Shown: positions 1 to 13,084, numbered from the stretch's first letter. The stretch: 64,000 nt of DNA from Arctopsyche grandis (GCF_051622035.1 NC_135361.1:30805205-30869204); one strand, 5' to 3'. Numbers and translations are program-made. The notes: generated by a model not told the origin, from the sequence alone.

Positions 1-319
1 GCGGTTTCCCACGTGGACGCCCACTTCACTACGACCCCCTCTCTCTCACAATGTTACGAAATTTCCCGGAAAATCGTTTCCCGAGAATCGTATCAAAAAT
101 ATAATCAAACCACATAATAAATTTGGCGTCCTTAGAGAAGAAAGATGATGTAATATTTGCATACTTTGACTGCGTCCAGATATTAATACAGTTTTATTTT
201 TGTTTTCATATTCTATCAGAATCTTTTGGTAGGAGTTCAAAATAACAAACATTTTTATTTTATTTTTATTACTAGTTACTAGCCTCTTCTTACTTTGTTT
301 TCGATTTTATCGTCTGATT
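1..319. other. no gene seen
   Basis: No coding exon or clear repeat was recognised here. A short stretch just after it (about 320-375) matches the internal part of the family A repeat found at 1424, 13543 and 49860. Confidence 0.5.
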
Positions 320-436
320 TCGTCTGAAAAAAAATGGGTTCTTATCCGATCGTTTTCAAACTTTGCCATTTTGCTCGGTTTGGTCATCAATATTTATATA
401 TATATATATATATTTTTATATTTTTTTTACATACAT

Positions 437-834
437 TTATACCAGGAAGGCTTAACATCTAAACCCCAATGGCCTTCCTGGTCAATTACAAACAATCCAG
501 CATTTTTATTACACAAGTCGCTGAATTACGAGATACTGAAAACTTGCAAATTAACGAGACTATAAATTTTATTGTACATTAATCAATCTCAAATAGTGGT
601 GACATAGTAAAGGTTTTTAGCCAATTTAATCGGGAACCGTTTCAACAATGAAATCAGAAAAATTGGCAAACTCTGATAGGAAACGATCGACCTGGAGTCA
701 CAAATGTTCAAGTCTAACCAGCAGCACTACAGATATACTCAGAAAAATCTTTTCAATCGAGATCAGCTCATGGGATCGAACCCGGCGCCTCTCGGTGCTA
801 GGCAGAAGCTTAACGACTGAGCTATGCTGCTGGC
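437..834 (-). mobile_element. tRNA-derived SINE, copy 1
   Basis: Read on the minus strand, the element begins at 834 with a GCCAGCAGC head, then an A-box-like TAGCTCAGTCGTTAAG and a B-box-like GGTTCGATCCC. This is the internal RNA polymerase III promoter of a tRNA-derived SINE. A non-tRNA body of about 300 bp follows, and the copy ends near an ACCAGGAAGGC...GCCTTCCTGGT hairpin. A (TA)n run at about 393-414 abuts the 3' end. It is related to copies at 41640, 45638, 52761 and 18154. The tRNA cloverleaf is not preserved, so it is not called a tRNA gene. Confidence 0.8.
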
Positions 835-859
835 TAAATATATGTGTAAATCAAGTCCT

Positions 860-1423
860 CCATTACGATGGTGAAAAATAATCGTAATAGACACTTTTGA
901 CAATACATTTTTATCCAAACTTTTCCGATCGTTTTTTCCCTTTTCGCCACCCTCTCGCTATATCAGATTTTAATCGTTTAAGCGCCTATAACTTTTTCTT
1001 TTTGCACTCTTTTTTCACATATTTTTTAGAATTACATCGTCCTAAACTTAAAAGTCAAAACTTAAATTTCATACTACATACAAACGTATCAATTCATTAA
1101 CAAAACCACTAATCGAAATGTCAACGGGCAATATACTTAAAAACACAACACAACGGAACATGTCATGCTTTTTTATCACCACTTCCTTCCTAACTGCCGA
1201 ATATATTTTTGTTTCTTTATTTTTTTTTTGGGCCGTGAAACATTTTATGTATACGACAAAATTTCCAAGAAAAATATATATGCATATATGTATGTATGTT
1301 GTTTTATTTATTTTTATTGTTTTATATATATTTATTTTTTATTTTATTTCAATCGAACATGTACATTCACTTTACACGGCAACGAGTGTAATTACGGACG
1401 GATGAACCTTTTTACTTATTACT
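860..1423. other. AT-rich spacer, no gene
   Basis: Open frames here are low-complexity and rich in Phe, Tyr and Ile, as expected for AT-rich noncoding DNA. No motif was recognised. Confidence 0.5.
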
Positions 1424-2340
1424 TACCTCCTTTACGTTTCACATGGCTTTCGCGTCTGTGGTCATTTTTATCTCCTATCCGATCGTTTTCATACTTTGCC
1501 ATATTGCTCATTTTGGTTATCAATACACGTTAATGTATCGTCTGCCATTACGTTGGAGATAAAATACCGTATACAACGCGTTTTAAAAACAGGGAAAGTA
1601 AATCTCCCTGACGTTTAACAAACGTTGTTTAACAAGGCGTAAACTGTTCGCCATGACACGGCCTTATTAATTTTAATTGTTTAAACGCCTATAATTCACT
1701 CTATATTTTATGAAATTTGCTCTATTGGTTCTCGTTATCTCTAATATATAAATATTTATAGTTTTAACTCTCATATGTATATATAAATTTCAAATTTGGC
1801 GTGTAGCTTCTTGTAGGGTAATACACGATATATATTGATTTATGGCCAAAGATGTTAAATCTGACATTTCACGGCTAAAAGTATATCTCTTCAGGGAGTT
1901 TTATCTGCGAGATAAGTATTCAATAAGAAGTTATGTTGTATCTAATTGTTAATATGATTTACAATAAGCTTACATACATTTAGTTTTTTACAATAAGCTT
2001 ACATACATACAATTAGTTCAACAGCTACCCATAACCTCAAATTGCATTGTTTATTTCTCCAAAACAAACTTTCTAACCAATACAAGCTACACATGTACAC
2101 AGATCAAACAGTGATAGTTTTATTTTTAGTTATCAGCTGATTTAATTTATGTGATGATTGAAAAGTTCATTTCTGTAAATACATAAACTCATTTATGGAC
2201 AATCATACATTGATAAACTATTCTTAACTGTATGGATTAAATTACTATTTCATTGTTAATATGATTACAACTTCAATTTTATCATTAAAGCAATCTTAGT
2301 ATTAATAAGCTATTCTAAACTGTAAGATTCCCGGCATAAA
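1424..2340 (+). mobile_element. dispersed repeat family A, copy 1
   Basis: This repeat starts with TACCTCCTTTACG and is shared, with high similarity, with 13543-14161 and about 49600-50470 (both inverted). The inner boundary at about 2140 (TTATCAGCTG) matches the end of the short copy at 13543. The remaining part to about 2340 is shared with the flank of the 49600 copy, so there may be a longer parent repeat. No coding potential or terminal inverted repeat was seen. The class is unknown, and the 9-bp target duplication at the 13543 copy is the only clue. Confidence 0.65.
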
Positions 2341-2465
2341 TGAGTGAACATAATTCCATAAATTCCCGACATAAATGAGTATACATAATTCCATATACAT
2401 AATTCCATCGGGCATAAATGAGTATACATAATACATAAATGAGTATACATAACTCTCGTTCCGTA
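2335..2465. repeat. ATAAATGAGTATACATAA minisatellite
   Basis: A run of imperfect units of roughly 20-30 bp built around ATAAATGAGTATACATAAT. It sits at the end of the family A copy. Confidence 0.7.
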
Positions 2466-3244
2466 GATGCATATATACAATTTTAAGATTCAAACATCTT
2501 TGCAACTGGACTTGATGACTATGATTTATAGAAATACTACATATTGAGATTTTAAAGTGCCTTTAAAGTCATTTAAATGCGATATTACTCAACAATGCAA
2601 ATAATAATTAAATTAATTTGTAAATAATTATAATTCAGTATTATAGTAATATCTGTAACACTAAAAAGTAGAAAATAAAAAAAAACCCTTGGTAAAAAAA
2701 GGATTTTTAATTACTTATTTATGAATTAAATTTGGAATATTATTGTGAAAATCGAAATAAATGCACCGTAGGCCTATTTTGAAAATAACTTTTTTCCGTT
2801 TCGTTGAGTCCTTACATTGTAATTTTTTCGTTCGAGTTCGTGTACTGTGTTGGTCTGTGAGCGTTTAGCAATATTCGTGAACATTTTTTGCGTGTCTGTG
2901 AGCGCATTTCGTGACTTTGTCCGTCTATGAGTGACTTGCGTTTTTCCGATCTTGTTGTGTCTAAATTTGGTCAGGCCATAATGTCAAGGAAAAGTAAGCG
3001 AACGGCTCACTGGAATTAATGATTTTACATAATTATAACGGAAAGTCCACTAGAAGAACAAATTTTGTGACGAATATTTCTATTACAGCGGCTGTGTGCA
3101 TCGCACACTTCGCGCACGCCACTTCTCGTGATTTATGAAAACTTCTCATTTTTAAAAACAAAGCTAACAGCTTTGCACTATAAAGACGCAATATTATGTA
3201 TGTAAATGGCAAGCGAGTTTTCATTGAACATTATTTTATGGTAA
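2466..3244. other. spacer with degenerate GTGAGCG repeats
   Basis: No gene was seen. Between about 2830 and 2945 there are loosely repeated words (GTCTGTGAGCGTTT, GTGTCTGTGAGCGCATTT, GTCTATGAGTGACTT) that recur at 41170-41270. This suggests a shared decayed minisatellite or repeat of unknown type. Confidence 0.4.
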
Positions 3245-3615
3245 TGTAGCATATGCTAAAAGGAGCCGCCGTTATAATTGGTTTTCGAGGATTATCTCCA
3301 GGCTTACGTGAATTCGGCTAAAAATGAAAACTCCCAAAGCTTCCTGGTATAGTTCTTAGAACTGACAGTGCGATAGCGTGGGACTGAGTGCCTTGGACCG
3401 TGAGACTGCATATCCGGGTACGTGCCTAAATAATGGGGAAGTAGCCGGACGTCGAAGATGCAGTGAGTGACCTACGCTTTATAAGCAGGTACTTAGACCA
3501 TATGAAGACATTCTGGATGGAGCATTGGCGGTGCGTGTATCTCCTTAATCACTAATAAATGCTGTGAAGCGACTTTGGCCTTTTACTTGGATCCTCCACC
3601 CACTCCTACGCAACA
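3245..3615 (+). mobile_element. solo-LTR-like fossil, family L1
   Basis: The repeat begins with TGTAGC and ends with CTACGCAACA. It shares its body with copies at 48050, 52168, 54029 and 62869. Those copies have TG...CA ends, and two have 4-bp ATAT target duplications, which fits a solo LTR of an LTR retrotransposon. This copy is broken and diverged, with no internal retroviral-like coding region next to it. Confidence 0.55.
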
Positions 3616-4787
3616 ACAATATAAAATGAATTCGTTATTTCAATTCAAAGAAAATTTTCATTTCGTTTGGTATTACACTTTACCAAAGTTTAAAACCTAT
3701 TGATGACAACATATTTAATTTAATATAAATTTTGTAATTCTATAGAAATATTAAATACGATAAGCTTATCAATTACGCAGGTTGATGGAATCTGTCTTGA
3801 TTGACAAGCTTTAATTGGAAATCATGTTATCGTCGATATGTACAATGATAATTGACTTATTCTATGAATCATTGTTTTTGTGTTTAAATATTTATTTGTT
3901 TCAAAAATCAAATACTAACTATATATTCGGATGAAATCCTAAAATTAAAAAAATATATATACGAATACCTGAGCTTTTAATAAATTCAAAAAATCAAAAT
4001 AATATTAAAAATCATATAAACTCTCATTGAATTTTGTACCTAATATCTTAAAGACCAAGCTTCATTTGCTCATCAATCCCGTTGCTTTGCCCTTATCAAG
4101 TTTGTTTGCATATCAATATTATTTATTTCAAATTCATATTAATTTATTTATCTTCAACTTTTACGTTAGTTAATTTTTTTGTTCCAAATATTGTCTCTAA
4201 TGATGGTTCATATAAGTTGAAATGAATTTTCCCAAAGTCGAAATTTTCAAGAAAAAAATTACGTATATACATACTGTATACACATATATGTATTTATATA
4301 AACAATTATACAAAGGAAAGTAAGAAAAAAATAGAAAAACTGTTGACCCACATTTAATTTCTATATTATAATTTTTAAAAAATCAGTTACTGATACAAAG
4401 TTTCAGTTTGATGGGATTCGAACGATATCAAAATAAATTATCGGTATTCAAATTATCTCCAAAATACAAAAAAAAAAAACATACATAGATACATTTTTTT
4501 TTAAAACTATGACAATCATCGATTCCGAGTTCAATTTTGTCATAATTTCAAGTTCAAATTTTTACATGATCACAAAACTTCATCAATTGTGACGATACAT
4601 AGATAATTAAAAATGATATGGGATTTAATATAAGCAAAATGTGAGTACATAAATTATATGTTCATTTAAATACATTGACACTGTAAAAAATTTATAAATA
4701 CGATATATTTGTTTGTAATATAATACATACATTCTATACACATTACCATAAAATATTTTTTAATAGCGTCAATTTAAACGAATGTCT
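3616..4787. other. AT-rich spacer downstream of T1
   Basis: No gene was seen. About 4380-4610 carries a diverged fragment of the family B repeat found in full at 5925-6925 and 43312-44190. Confidence 0.5.
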
Positions 4788-5692
4788 TCATATGCAGGCG
4801 GTTTTTCTTTCAGTATTGAGATTTGAAGGAGAAGAAAGTACCCGAAGTTCAGCTTCTACATTTTGACACTGTGAATTTGACACCTCTTCTTTTTTGATTT
4901 TGTCATAATAACTCAAAACGCAAAAGCAAACGTAAAGATTAAATCCTGAAATTAAGATGAATTGCAATATTAATCGTTCCGACACATTTCATTATCATTT
5001 GTAAAAACATATTTGTAAAAAATGTTGCATACCGATTGATAATAAGGCTAAGGACAAAAATATAGTGGCTTCTCCTGTGAAACTATTCGTTTTGATAATT
5101 CCAACGAAATTGTGCATAGTAAAGAGTATTGACGTCATAACGTTCAGTGTCGTTGTTATTAAAAATGGAATCAACATCAGCTTTACAGACTGAAATAAAA
5201 ATAAAAAACATTTTATAATTAATACATATGTAAATAAAATTAAAAAGGCTATATTTTAATGCTAATTTTGCACCCAGTTTGAAGATTTATATGTCCATAC
5301 CTTTACAACTCCATATATAAGGGCTGCACTCGCAATAATATAGGTAGCAGAATCGGACAACCCATACGCCATCATGGCGTTTGGAATATCTGAAATAAAT
5401 CAGTCCAGTGTATCATAAATGATAAATTTACACGGTAAAAGTAAGCCAAATATGATACGAATATATAGGTATAATAACCTGGGTTCGAATTAGTATAAAG
5501 TGTGATCAAATAAGTGAACTTTCCAATCTCGTATGTCTAAAACGAATTAGATAGAATACAATACTTTATTTTTATTTTATTTCAGCAGTATTACATTTGT
5601 TCCGAGAGAAAGCTTACCAAATAAAACCAGCCGAGGACTAGAATTGTGATTCTCAAGTCATATATGCCGCAAACTTTATTAGTCGGAGCCAT
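4788..5692 (-). CDS. T1, four-pass membrane protein of the array family
   Basis: Five coding exons on the minus strand: 5618-5692, 5479-5536, 5301-5389, 5033-5189 and 4788-4945. All borders are GT-AG, with phases 0, 1, 0, 1 as in the other nine copies. The product is 178 aa. Membrane segments lie at about residues 14-35, 55-73, 78-100 and 112-138. The exon 4 motif reads SVKLMLIPF instead of LIPW. The cytoplasmic tail after LSYYDKIKKEE is short and has no PPxY. The N-terminus (MAPTNKVCGIYDLR) has only one Cys where relatives have a Cys cluster, so T1 is a diverged member. By layout the family resembles LAPTM4/DUF4728-type endolysosomal tetraspan proteins; the function is not shown by the sequence. 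Confidence 0.78.
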
Positions 5693-5924
5693 CTTGATTT
5701 GTCTGAAAAAATATTATTAAATTAATTAATTTAAAAAATATATTTATTGATAAATTTCACAAAAAATTTTGAAGTGTATTCAAAAAAATTCGGGTGTGAC
5801 CAACCCATGACTTTATCTATGTATTTGAGGAATATAAGAAGGTTACAAAACAAAATTCGATATTGAACTAATAACTATGATAGCGATTCAAATTGAGCAC
5901 AAATGTATGGAAACTTGCACAAGA

Positions 5925-6925
5925 CAAAAGTTCTACTTCCGGTCATCGGATTTTGTTCAAATTTTTTTTATTATTTAAAATCAGTATAATTATTATACGC
6001 ATTAAATATTAAGAGGATAAAAATGATTTAAAAGGTCAAAATAAAATAATGAAATATTGTTTTAAAAAAAAATACTACTTCCGGTTTACCAATTCTGACC
6101 AAAATGTTAGCAACTCTAAGTTAGTACATAAAGAATACAAATATAAATTTTCAGCTTAATACGTTTATGGGTGTGGACAGGATCCAGGCGACAACATTTT
6201 TGACCTTTCTAAGAGGAGAAAATTCCGGTTTATTAAATTTGGTGATTTTTTTTTATTTTCATTACATTAATACAAGAATTATATTTGAATTTTTTCGTGA
6301 AGATCACACATGTTTAAGTGGTCGAAAAAAATAGTGGAAGAAAAATCGAACAAGAGTAAACTGCCACTTCCGGTTGAGGGATGCTTACCAAATTTTATCC
6401 ATAACTTGCTATTACGCTTAAACTTCTTGATATGAAACTTCAGTTCAATAAACCAAAAGGTTTCTGAGAAAAACATAAAAAACCTCGATTCTCTAGAGTA
6501 AAACTGCTACTTCCGGTTCAGATAAAAATATTTAAAAAATATAAGGTTATCAATATTATTATTTCTATTACATGTAAAAAAAATAATACGATTTAGTTGG
6601 TGGTTTGGGAGATAATTGGATTCAAAAACTTAAAAAAAAAGAGGACACCTATAAGGGGAGGTACCATTTCCGGTCATCTTAAAAATTTGAAAAAAATTAA
6701 CATCATGTCGATAAAAATTTCAGTATTTGATACTAAGTTTCAGTTTGATAAGACTAACGGTGTTCAAAAAATCCCCAAAATACACAGACACACACACATT
6801 TTTTCTAGATCATCAAAACGTGATCAGTAATCGATTCCGAGTTCGAATCAGTCAAAATCTCGAGTTCGAATTTTCGCATGATCACAAAACTTCATGTATT
6901 GTTACTACGTACATAGATAAAGTAA
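5925..6925 (+). repeat. family B repeat with internal ~146-bp periodicity, copy 1
   Basis: ACTTCCGGT-type boxes recur near 5937, 6073, 6226, 6366, 6511 and 6668, a spacing of roughly 136-157 bp. Several units also share a TTTCAGTTTGATA-like word at a similar place. The whole block is found again, inverted, at 43312-44190, with fragments near 4380, 34360 and 60450. No transposase-like frame was seen. Confidence 0.7.
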
Positions 6926-7080
6926 AAAGCATATCAGATACATATTTTATAATAATAAATGCAATCATTTCTTATCGATTTAAAATAACACGATAAATAT
7001 GTATGTACATATATGTACAAGAGATTTATAATACATGCATAAATATTTATGTACATAAATGAAAGTGAAACTTTTTTCAT

Positions 7081-7430
7081 TTACAGTGGAAAAAAATCCC
7101 AAGTGAAAATACGTACTTTTGACTTTTGATTTGAACTGGACGACTATTCAGAGAGATTTGAAAGCTGAAAAGTACTAAAAATGATAGATAAAATACCCGA
7201 CTATAGATTCCAATATTAATTTTGAACAGGAAATTGACATATTTTGAAACATCGACCGAACAACACCAAGATAAAGAAAAATCGCACGATTTAAAAAACA
7301 CATATGTATATCTCCGAATCTCTAGCCAATCAACATTTTTTATTACCAGATTCGTGTTCACTGGGCATAGATCTATAATAAAAGTCATATATCTCGTCTC
7401 TGAACCAAAAAAATCAAAAACCTTACTTGA
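7081..7430 (-). mobile_element. CACTG-ended DNA element, fragment
   Basis: This is the inverted match of the left half of the element at 21169-21872. It includes the subterminal ATATGACTTT word and the AAATCAAAAGTCAAAAGTACG internal stretch. Open frames in this stretch and in its relatives (30790, 61444) share a conserved IKSQKY(V/I)F stretch, but this tracks the DNA repeat and is not evidence of a gene. Confidence 0.6.
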
Positions 7431-8315
7431 GTTCCAGAAAAACACAAATGTCACTCGCCACACGTTTATTTTACGCCAACGCCGGCGAGGTTCTGAAGAG
7501 AGGGCGACGAGGGAAAGGGGAAATAAGTTTGAACCTTTAACCTTCGAAAAAGGGCAAAGATTAGGAGATATTAGCGCTGTTACTTTTGACCCGTATTACT
7601 TTTGGCCCCGGTCTCCCCTATATATGTATGTTCAAATAAAAGCAAATCAGATAAATAATTGATAAATGCAATCATTTCTTATCGATTTAACATAACACGA
7701 TAAATATGTATGTACATACGTACATACAATTTATAATATTATACATACATAAATATCTATGTATGTAAACGAAAGTGAAACTTCTTTACTACTTCTCAAA
7801 TATATAAAACCCATTTCAAATTAGTGCCTACCATTTAATTATTTTTAATATATAATAAATTTATATTATTTTTCAAAGCACTGTCATTGATATAAAATAA
7901 ATATCTTACTTGTTTTCTAACCAGGTTTGTTTTATATATATTTTTATCAATATTTAGTGAAAAACCACAAAATACAACTACGTACTTCAGCTATTGATAA
8001 ATGACTACTAATCGTATAATCAATTGTAATGTTAAACAATTGATATCTTATATCAGGGGTATTCAATACTTATTTTTAATGTTAATTTATTTTTATCATT
8101 ATAATTTTCTGGTACTAATGTTTGTCAATAAAAATATGAGCGATCAAAATAATAAAATCATTTGTAGGAGAAAATTATGCAAACAAAAGAACTTTCAAAT
8201 AGAACATAAAATAAAAACAAAATGTAAAAAATCATTATAATATCGTATTTTTATTATTCTAATGAGTAATTATTTATACATTACAATTCTACATATATTA
8301 GTTGAAGCTAAAGTA
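7431..8315. other. AT-rich spacer, no gene
   Basis: Only microsatellite-like ACATACATATGTA runs and low-complexity AT sequence were seen between the CACTG-element fragment and the 3' end of T2. Confidence 0.5.
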
Positions 8316-11300
8316 TCAAGTATAGTTAATTATGCTGTATTCTGGAGGTCTTGCTTGAGTCTTAGTGAGAATTTGAAGTTCGTCTTCGACAATTTGATAT
8401 TGGAAATTCGACATTAATTCTTCTTCTTTGACCTTGTGATAAAATCCATAGACCCAAAGCCACATATAGAAACTAATTCCTGTTGAGAAAATTGTTTAAT
8501 GAAATTTATTTTCAATAAAACTTATTATATATGTATATAAATATAAACTAAATTTTTCACATACCAAGAAGCAGAAGAGAAAAGAATACGTGCCACAATT
8601 TTGGTATTTCAAAATTGAAAAAGAATTCAACGAAATTATACATAGCGTATATCAAAGATATTAAGAAACCAAGTGCCATTGTAAGGAGCCAAGGAATCAA
8701 CATCATTCTTACGGACTGAAATACGTACAAATAAAATAACATTATCATAAAAACACAAAAAGCAATTTACAATTTAATTTTTTAATTTTTATTCATCCCA
8801 CTGTTTCTAATTGAAAATTTTATATATTACTTATAATCATACATAGAACTGAAAATAATCTCATACAGATAGCAAATAAAAAAGCAAAAAATAATTGTGT
8901 GGTCACGAGTTCAATCCTTGAATGTGCTGCTCGTCAGACCTTGGATATGTGACTATATATTAATTGAACGGTTCCAACAAAATGGAAACCCTGTTCTATC
9001 TGTATCTCAAAATTCTGAGATACAGATAGAACAGTATTTCAAACCTGTATCTCAAAATTCGGCGATTTAAAAAAAATCAAAATAGTTTGTTTAAAAAATG
9101 TATCCATAAATTCTATGGCATAAAACGGATAGATTCTATGGCCTTTTAAAAATATGTATTTACATATAATATACGAATGCGACAGCATGCTTGGTTCTCG
9201 TAAGTCTCGCGTTAATGGGATCGACTATACTAGATATGTATTTCAAAAAACATATAATATGTATTATACTTCAGTGTTGATAATTCCCAAAAATCATTGA
9301 ATGCACTCTAAAGAAAGTATAAACGTTTTATGTAAATTATAGTAAAAATATAAAACCTTATGAGCTGCATAGACGAGTACCACATTAATGAGAACACCCA
9401 CAATGGAAATTATTATAGATAAACTCATTTCAGCCGCTGTAATTGCTAAAAAAAAATTATCAATTATTAATAGGTCTATAAATTCAAATTATACACTTTA
9501 ATTGAAAAATTTAAAATTAAAAGCATACCATCAACTTCAGAAGGCGATTCATCTTCCTTTTTATCAAAGTCAAACATTGAGTAGGCATCGATTGCATAAA
9601 TAAACCATCCAGAATAAAACACCTTGAAAAAATCATTTAAATTTGAATTTGAAACAAAAAATTATTTAAGTATCATTGAAAGTGGCCTGGATGAATCGAT
9701 GTGCATAATTCTATAATTTATTAATTTTACACTAATATTGTTATTTTTCTTAATACGCTAAATACCTATAGAATTATACATATTTTCAAGTATATGTATT
9801 TTATAATTAAAACTACATAAGTTTAACTTCTTTGTGCAAAATCTAATACCAGGTTGACAAGCTGCGAGTAGCTTGGCCCAAGTAGCTTGGACGACTTAAT
9901 TAGGCCTTACTCGTAACGTGGCAATGCGTAATCCAACCGTTTTGATGTTATTCGTCCAAGCTACTTGATCCAAGCTACTCGCATCGTATCAACCCGGTAT
10001 ATGGAAGTAAGAATCGGACTAGGTTAGTAAGACAATTTTTAAAAAGACAAGATTTTCCATTTTAGCCCAATGGCGTAGACAAATACATACATATATAACT
10101 AGGGTTGATACAAAAACCGACTTTAAGGAAAACTGATATTTTCTCGGTAAAGATTTGATTAATGAGAGGAGAATTTATTTGAAATATATTATTTTTTTTA
10201 CTGTAGGCGAAAAGCAACAGCTGGACTACGCTACTATATGTATTATCACGACACATTCGGACAGGCTTTGACAGAGAAATGTTATAATAATAGAAGTGGC
10301 TTTAGACGTCATATTGTTATCAAGTGAGGAATGTCCACGGACAATTTCAAATAATTACAGCGACAGTCGTATTTGATGCTTGGTGCTCGACGTATGTCCG
10401 ATAAAAACTTCTCTGTTTGTTTATATTACTCGCAAGAAGTGCAAGTGCATCGTTAAAAATTGCATAATGCATCCAAAAACACACAATTAACAACATGGGA
10501 TACATTTTTATAAGTAAATTGATCATTTAAGTAACATATTCTTCTATTAACATCGTAGTTTGACAGTTTTTAAAGGTGTCATGGTGATCGCCCGCATTCT
10601 ACATAAAATTTCAGGGGTGGCACCAGAGAAATGAAAAAATTATTTTTAAATAAATGTAAAAACATTTCTCTTGGTGGCACCGAATATTCAATTATATTAA
10701 TAACCAATTATTTATGTTTAATTAATATAAACATCGTTCATTTTATATTATACATATTTTTGTTGAAACTATACATTACACGTTAATTTAAGAGTTCCCA
10801 AGGACAGACAAATACGAAAAAGTGGATAAAAATAATCCGCCAATTGAGAAAATAAACGGATTGGCTACCGATGCCCAACACCACCATATACTTAAATTGT
10901 AAATAAATCAATATCAAAATAAAACTTTTATTTCTGTAGTGAATATGTGATAACCCTGATTATATTCCGTGCGTTGTAGCGTATATTAATGCGTACTTAT
11001 GAAGACGGTTCGCTTATTATTTTGAAACAGGCAATTTATTTGTAAAGGCACTTCTATTATTATAACATTTCTCTGGGCTTTGACATGTCCAGACGTATAT
11101 CTACTTATCCAATATTTATTACGGTAATCAAAGTTTTGCTGATAATTATCAAAATATTTTTACATTTTTGCTTATTTATCTGTGAAAAATTTGACAACGC
11201 TTGAAACAAATTATTTATGACTAGTAATAGCCGTGTTCGTGTTAAGAGTTTACCCAGCTTTCAATTTTCCTGAATATTTTTGAAAAAAATCAAAGCACAG

Positions 11301-12182
11301 ACAGACTTTACAATATTTGATAGATTCCATATTAAATCCAATAAAAACAGTTAAAATTACAGGTCTTTTTTGTATTCATACTCCAACTTAAGAGGGCTGG
11401 ACAGCAGCGCCTTGTCCATACAAACGTACTATACTTCTCCCTACCTCAATTATGGCACTAGAGAAATTATTTTTAATATTCTATGGATATCCACCATTGG
11501 GGTGCATCTATCGTTTTATTTTTTTTGATTAATTATTTTTTATAGGAGCTAGGAGCCGCCAAACATCTATAAAATCGCCTCTTTTTTACACCAACGAAAA
11601 GAGTCTAGCGTGGTTATTTAACGATCGATTTTTAAAAAATTACGCCGATAGATGCACAGAAAATATCTTTCTCATACCGATGATGAAATTTTTTTAAAAA
11701 TTGGTCCAGTTTTGGAGGAGAAAATAGTAGAATACGAAACCTCGATTTTGTCAATTTAAAACACGTTTTATCTGGTCGAAGCGCAACTGTCGCATTCACT
11801 CAATATATATATTGATATTTATTGTCGCATTCACTCAATATATACATACACTCAATATATATATCGAAGAAAGGAACGGTAACAAAATTAAGGTTTCGGA
11901 TGTACAGCCCTCTTAAGGATAATCCTAATAATAATAATATAAATAATAACTTTTTATTCCAGACGATAGGGAGAATAGTTCTATCACCATCGTCCATATA
12001 TGTATGTAAATATAAAGATAATAGAAATGAATGATAAAATAAATAAAAATAATATAATTCCCCCGATTGGTCACTTCCATGATACGTACATATGTATAAA
12101 TGGACCTTTATAATCTTACCAAGCCAAGCCATCCGATGATCAAACTTCCATTTCGCAGCTCGGACTTCTTGATTAAAGTCAT
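8316..12182 (-). CDS. T2, four-pass membrane protein with PPxY tail
   Basis: Exons: 12120-12182, 9529-9622, 9357-9445, 8565-8715 and 8316-8479, all GT-AG with phases 0, 1, 0, 1. The product is 186 aa. Exon 1 reads [21 protein letters not shown], keeping GWLGL but lacking the Cys cluster. Loop 1 is acidic (DFDKKEDESPSEVD). Exon 4 opens with SVRMMLIPW. The tail carries PPEY at residues 177-180, overlapping YSII at 180-183, so it holds both a WW-domain (Nedd4-type ligase) ligand and a YxxPhi sorting signal. Intron 1 is about 2.5 kb and holds a P-like element, a TTAA MITE and a hairpin MITE. An overlapping minus-strand frame at 11800-12189 is a shadow of exon 1 in another frame. Confidence 0.8.
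8893..9075 (+). mobile_element. SINE-related fragment in T2 intron
   Basis: A GTTCAATCC B-box-like word is followed by a CTGCTCGTCAGACCTTGG stretch and GTGAC. This is the same order as in the SINE copies at 18154 and 52761, but diverged and incomplete. Confidence 0.45.
9847..9999. mobile_element. hairpin MITE (~153 bp)
   Basis: The two arms, beginning TACCAGGTTGACAAGCTGCG and ending CCCGGTA, are imperfect inverted repeats of about 45-50 bp around a short centre. Both arms repeat the word GTAGCTTGG or its complement. It sits in intron 1 of T2 between exon 2 and the P-like element. No coding capacity. Confidence 0.7.
10272..11075. mobile_element. P-element-like non-autonomous transposon, copy P1
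   Basis: The ends are inverted repeats starting CAGAGAAATGTTATAATAAT and are flanked by the perfect 8-bp duplication GGCTTTGA (10264-10271 and 11076-11083). Near the left end lies sequence matching the THAP-like start seen at 41478 and 14223 (M-G-K-C-I-x-K-x-C-T-M-H). THAP domains plus 8-bp duplications point to the P superfamily, although hAT elements also give 8 bp. No transposase body remains. It lies in intron 1 of T2. Confidence 0.8.
11392..11912. mobile_element. TTAA-flanked MITE, copy 1
   Basis: The left end GAGGGCTGGACAGCAGCG and the right end TGTACAGCCCTC are inverted and flanked by TTAA on both sides (11388-11391 and 11913-11916). The left half matches the element at 22740-23114. 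TTAA duplication suggests a piggyBac-type transposase. Because TTAA is palindromic, a TA duplication cannot be excluded. The right half contains unrelated AT-rich and ATATATAC-rich sequence. Confidence 0.65.
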
Positions 12183-13084
12183 TTTTCAATATCTAAAAAG
12201 AATTAAAATGTATTTTATTTGAAATTTTGCGATTTCGAATTAAATTTTATATACATATCACACTTAAATATTATAGATGGCACAGTTCAATCAATTCGTA
12301 ACGGTTTTCTACCAGATTGTTATCGACATTTTACCCATGAATCTCTTATCATATCAAAATACAAACATGCCTACACACATATACATAGTATGAAGATAAA
12401 CAAAGATACTAAATGTGTATTTATATTTTAAAAATTTCAAACGTTCACCTCAATACATATACTAAATAAACTATCGCCAATTCAATAATCATATCGTTTT
12501 CAAACTTCACAATAAAATATTAAATGACGCTTACCTGATCTAAAAATATCACTGAATGACTTTTGCAGGTTAGAAAAACAGGTTTCAGTTCAAGGCACTT
12601 TTATTTTAAGGCTTTAATTAATATTGGGTGTGTAAAATACACACATGTGTATGTTAAATTTATATTATGGGTACACAAATATCTACCTACACTGTCACAA
12701 AAAGACTGAAAACAATACGATACAATATTAGATACATAATCTGCTTTACGGATTTCAGGGGTTATTAACTGTATGATTCCATTAAAATAAAACACTGCTT
12801 ACTTTTTCGATGTTCTATTCATATAAAATTTACATTTACAGTAGAACTCGATTATTACCGAAAGGTTTATATGTAGAATTCAACTAATGCTAATGTACAA
12901 ACAACAATGAAAATATAAACAAAATACAAAAAATAACAACAACAATGAAAATGGAAATACAAAAAAATATAAACAACAATGAAAATACTGTAAAGCGGTG
13001 ATTAAAGAGAGGAGAACTTATTTGCAATATATAATTTTTGATGAGGATATGTGAAAAACAACAACTGCATTGCGCTGCTATTAT

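Noticed and set aside
781-834. Possible tRNA gene
   Set aside because: A and B boxes are present, but the acceptor and anticodon stems do not pair, and the unit is the head of a multi-copy SINE.
11800-12189. 129-codon minus-strand open frame over T2 exon 1
   Set aside because: It reads exon 1 in another frame and runs through the intron and MITE; the family reading frame is the conserved one.
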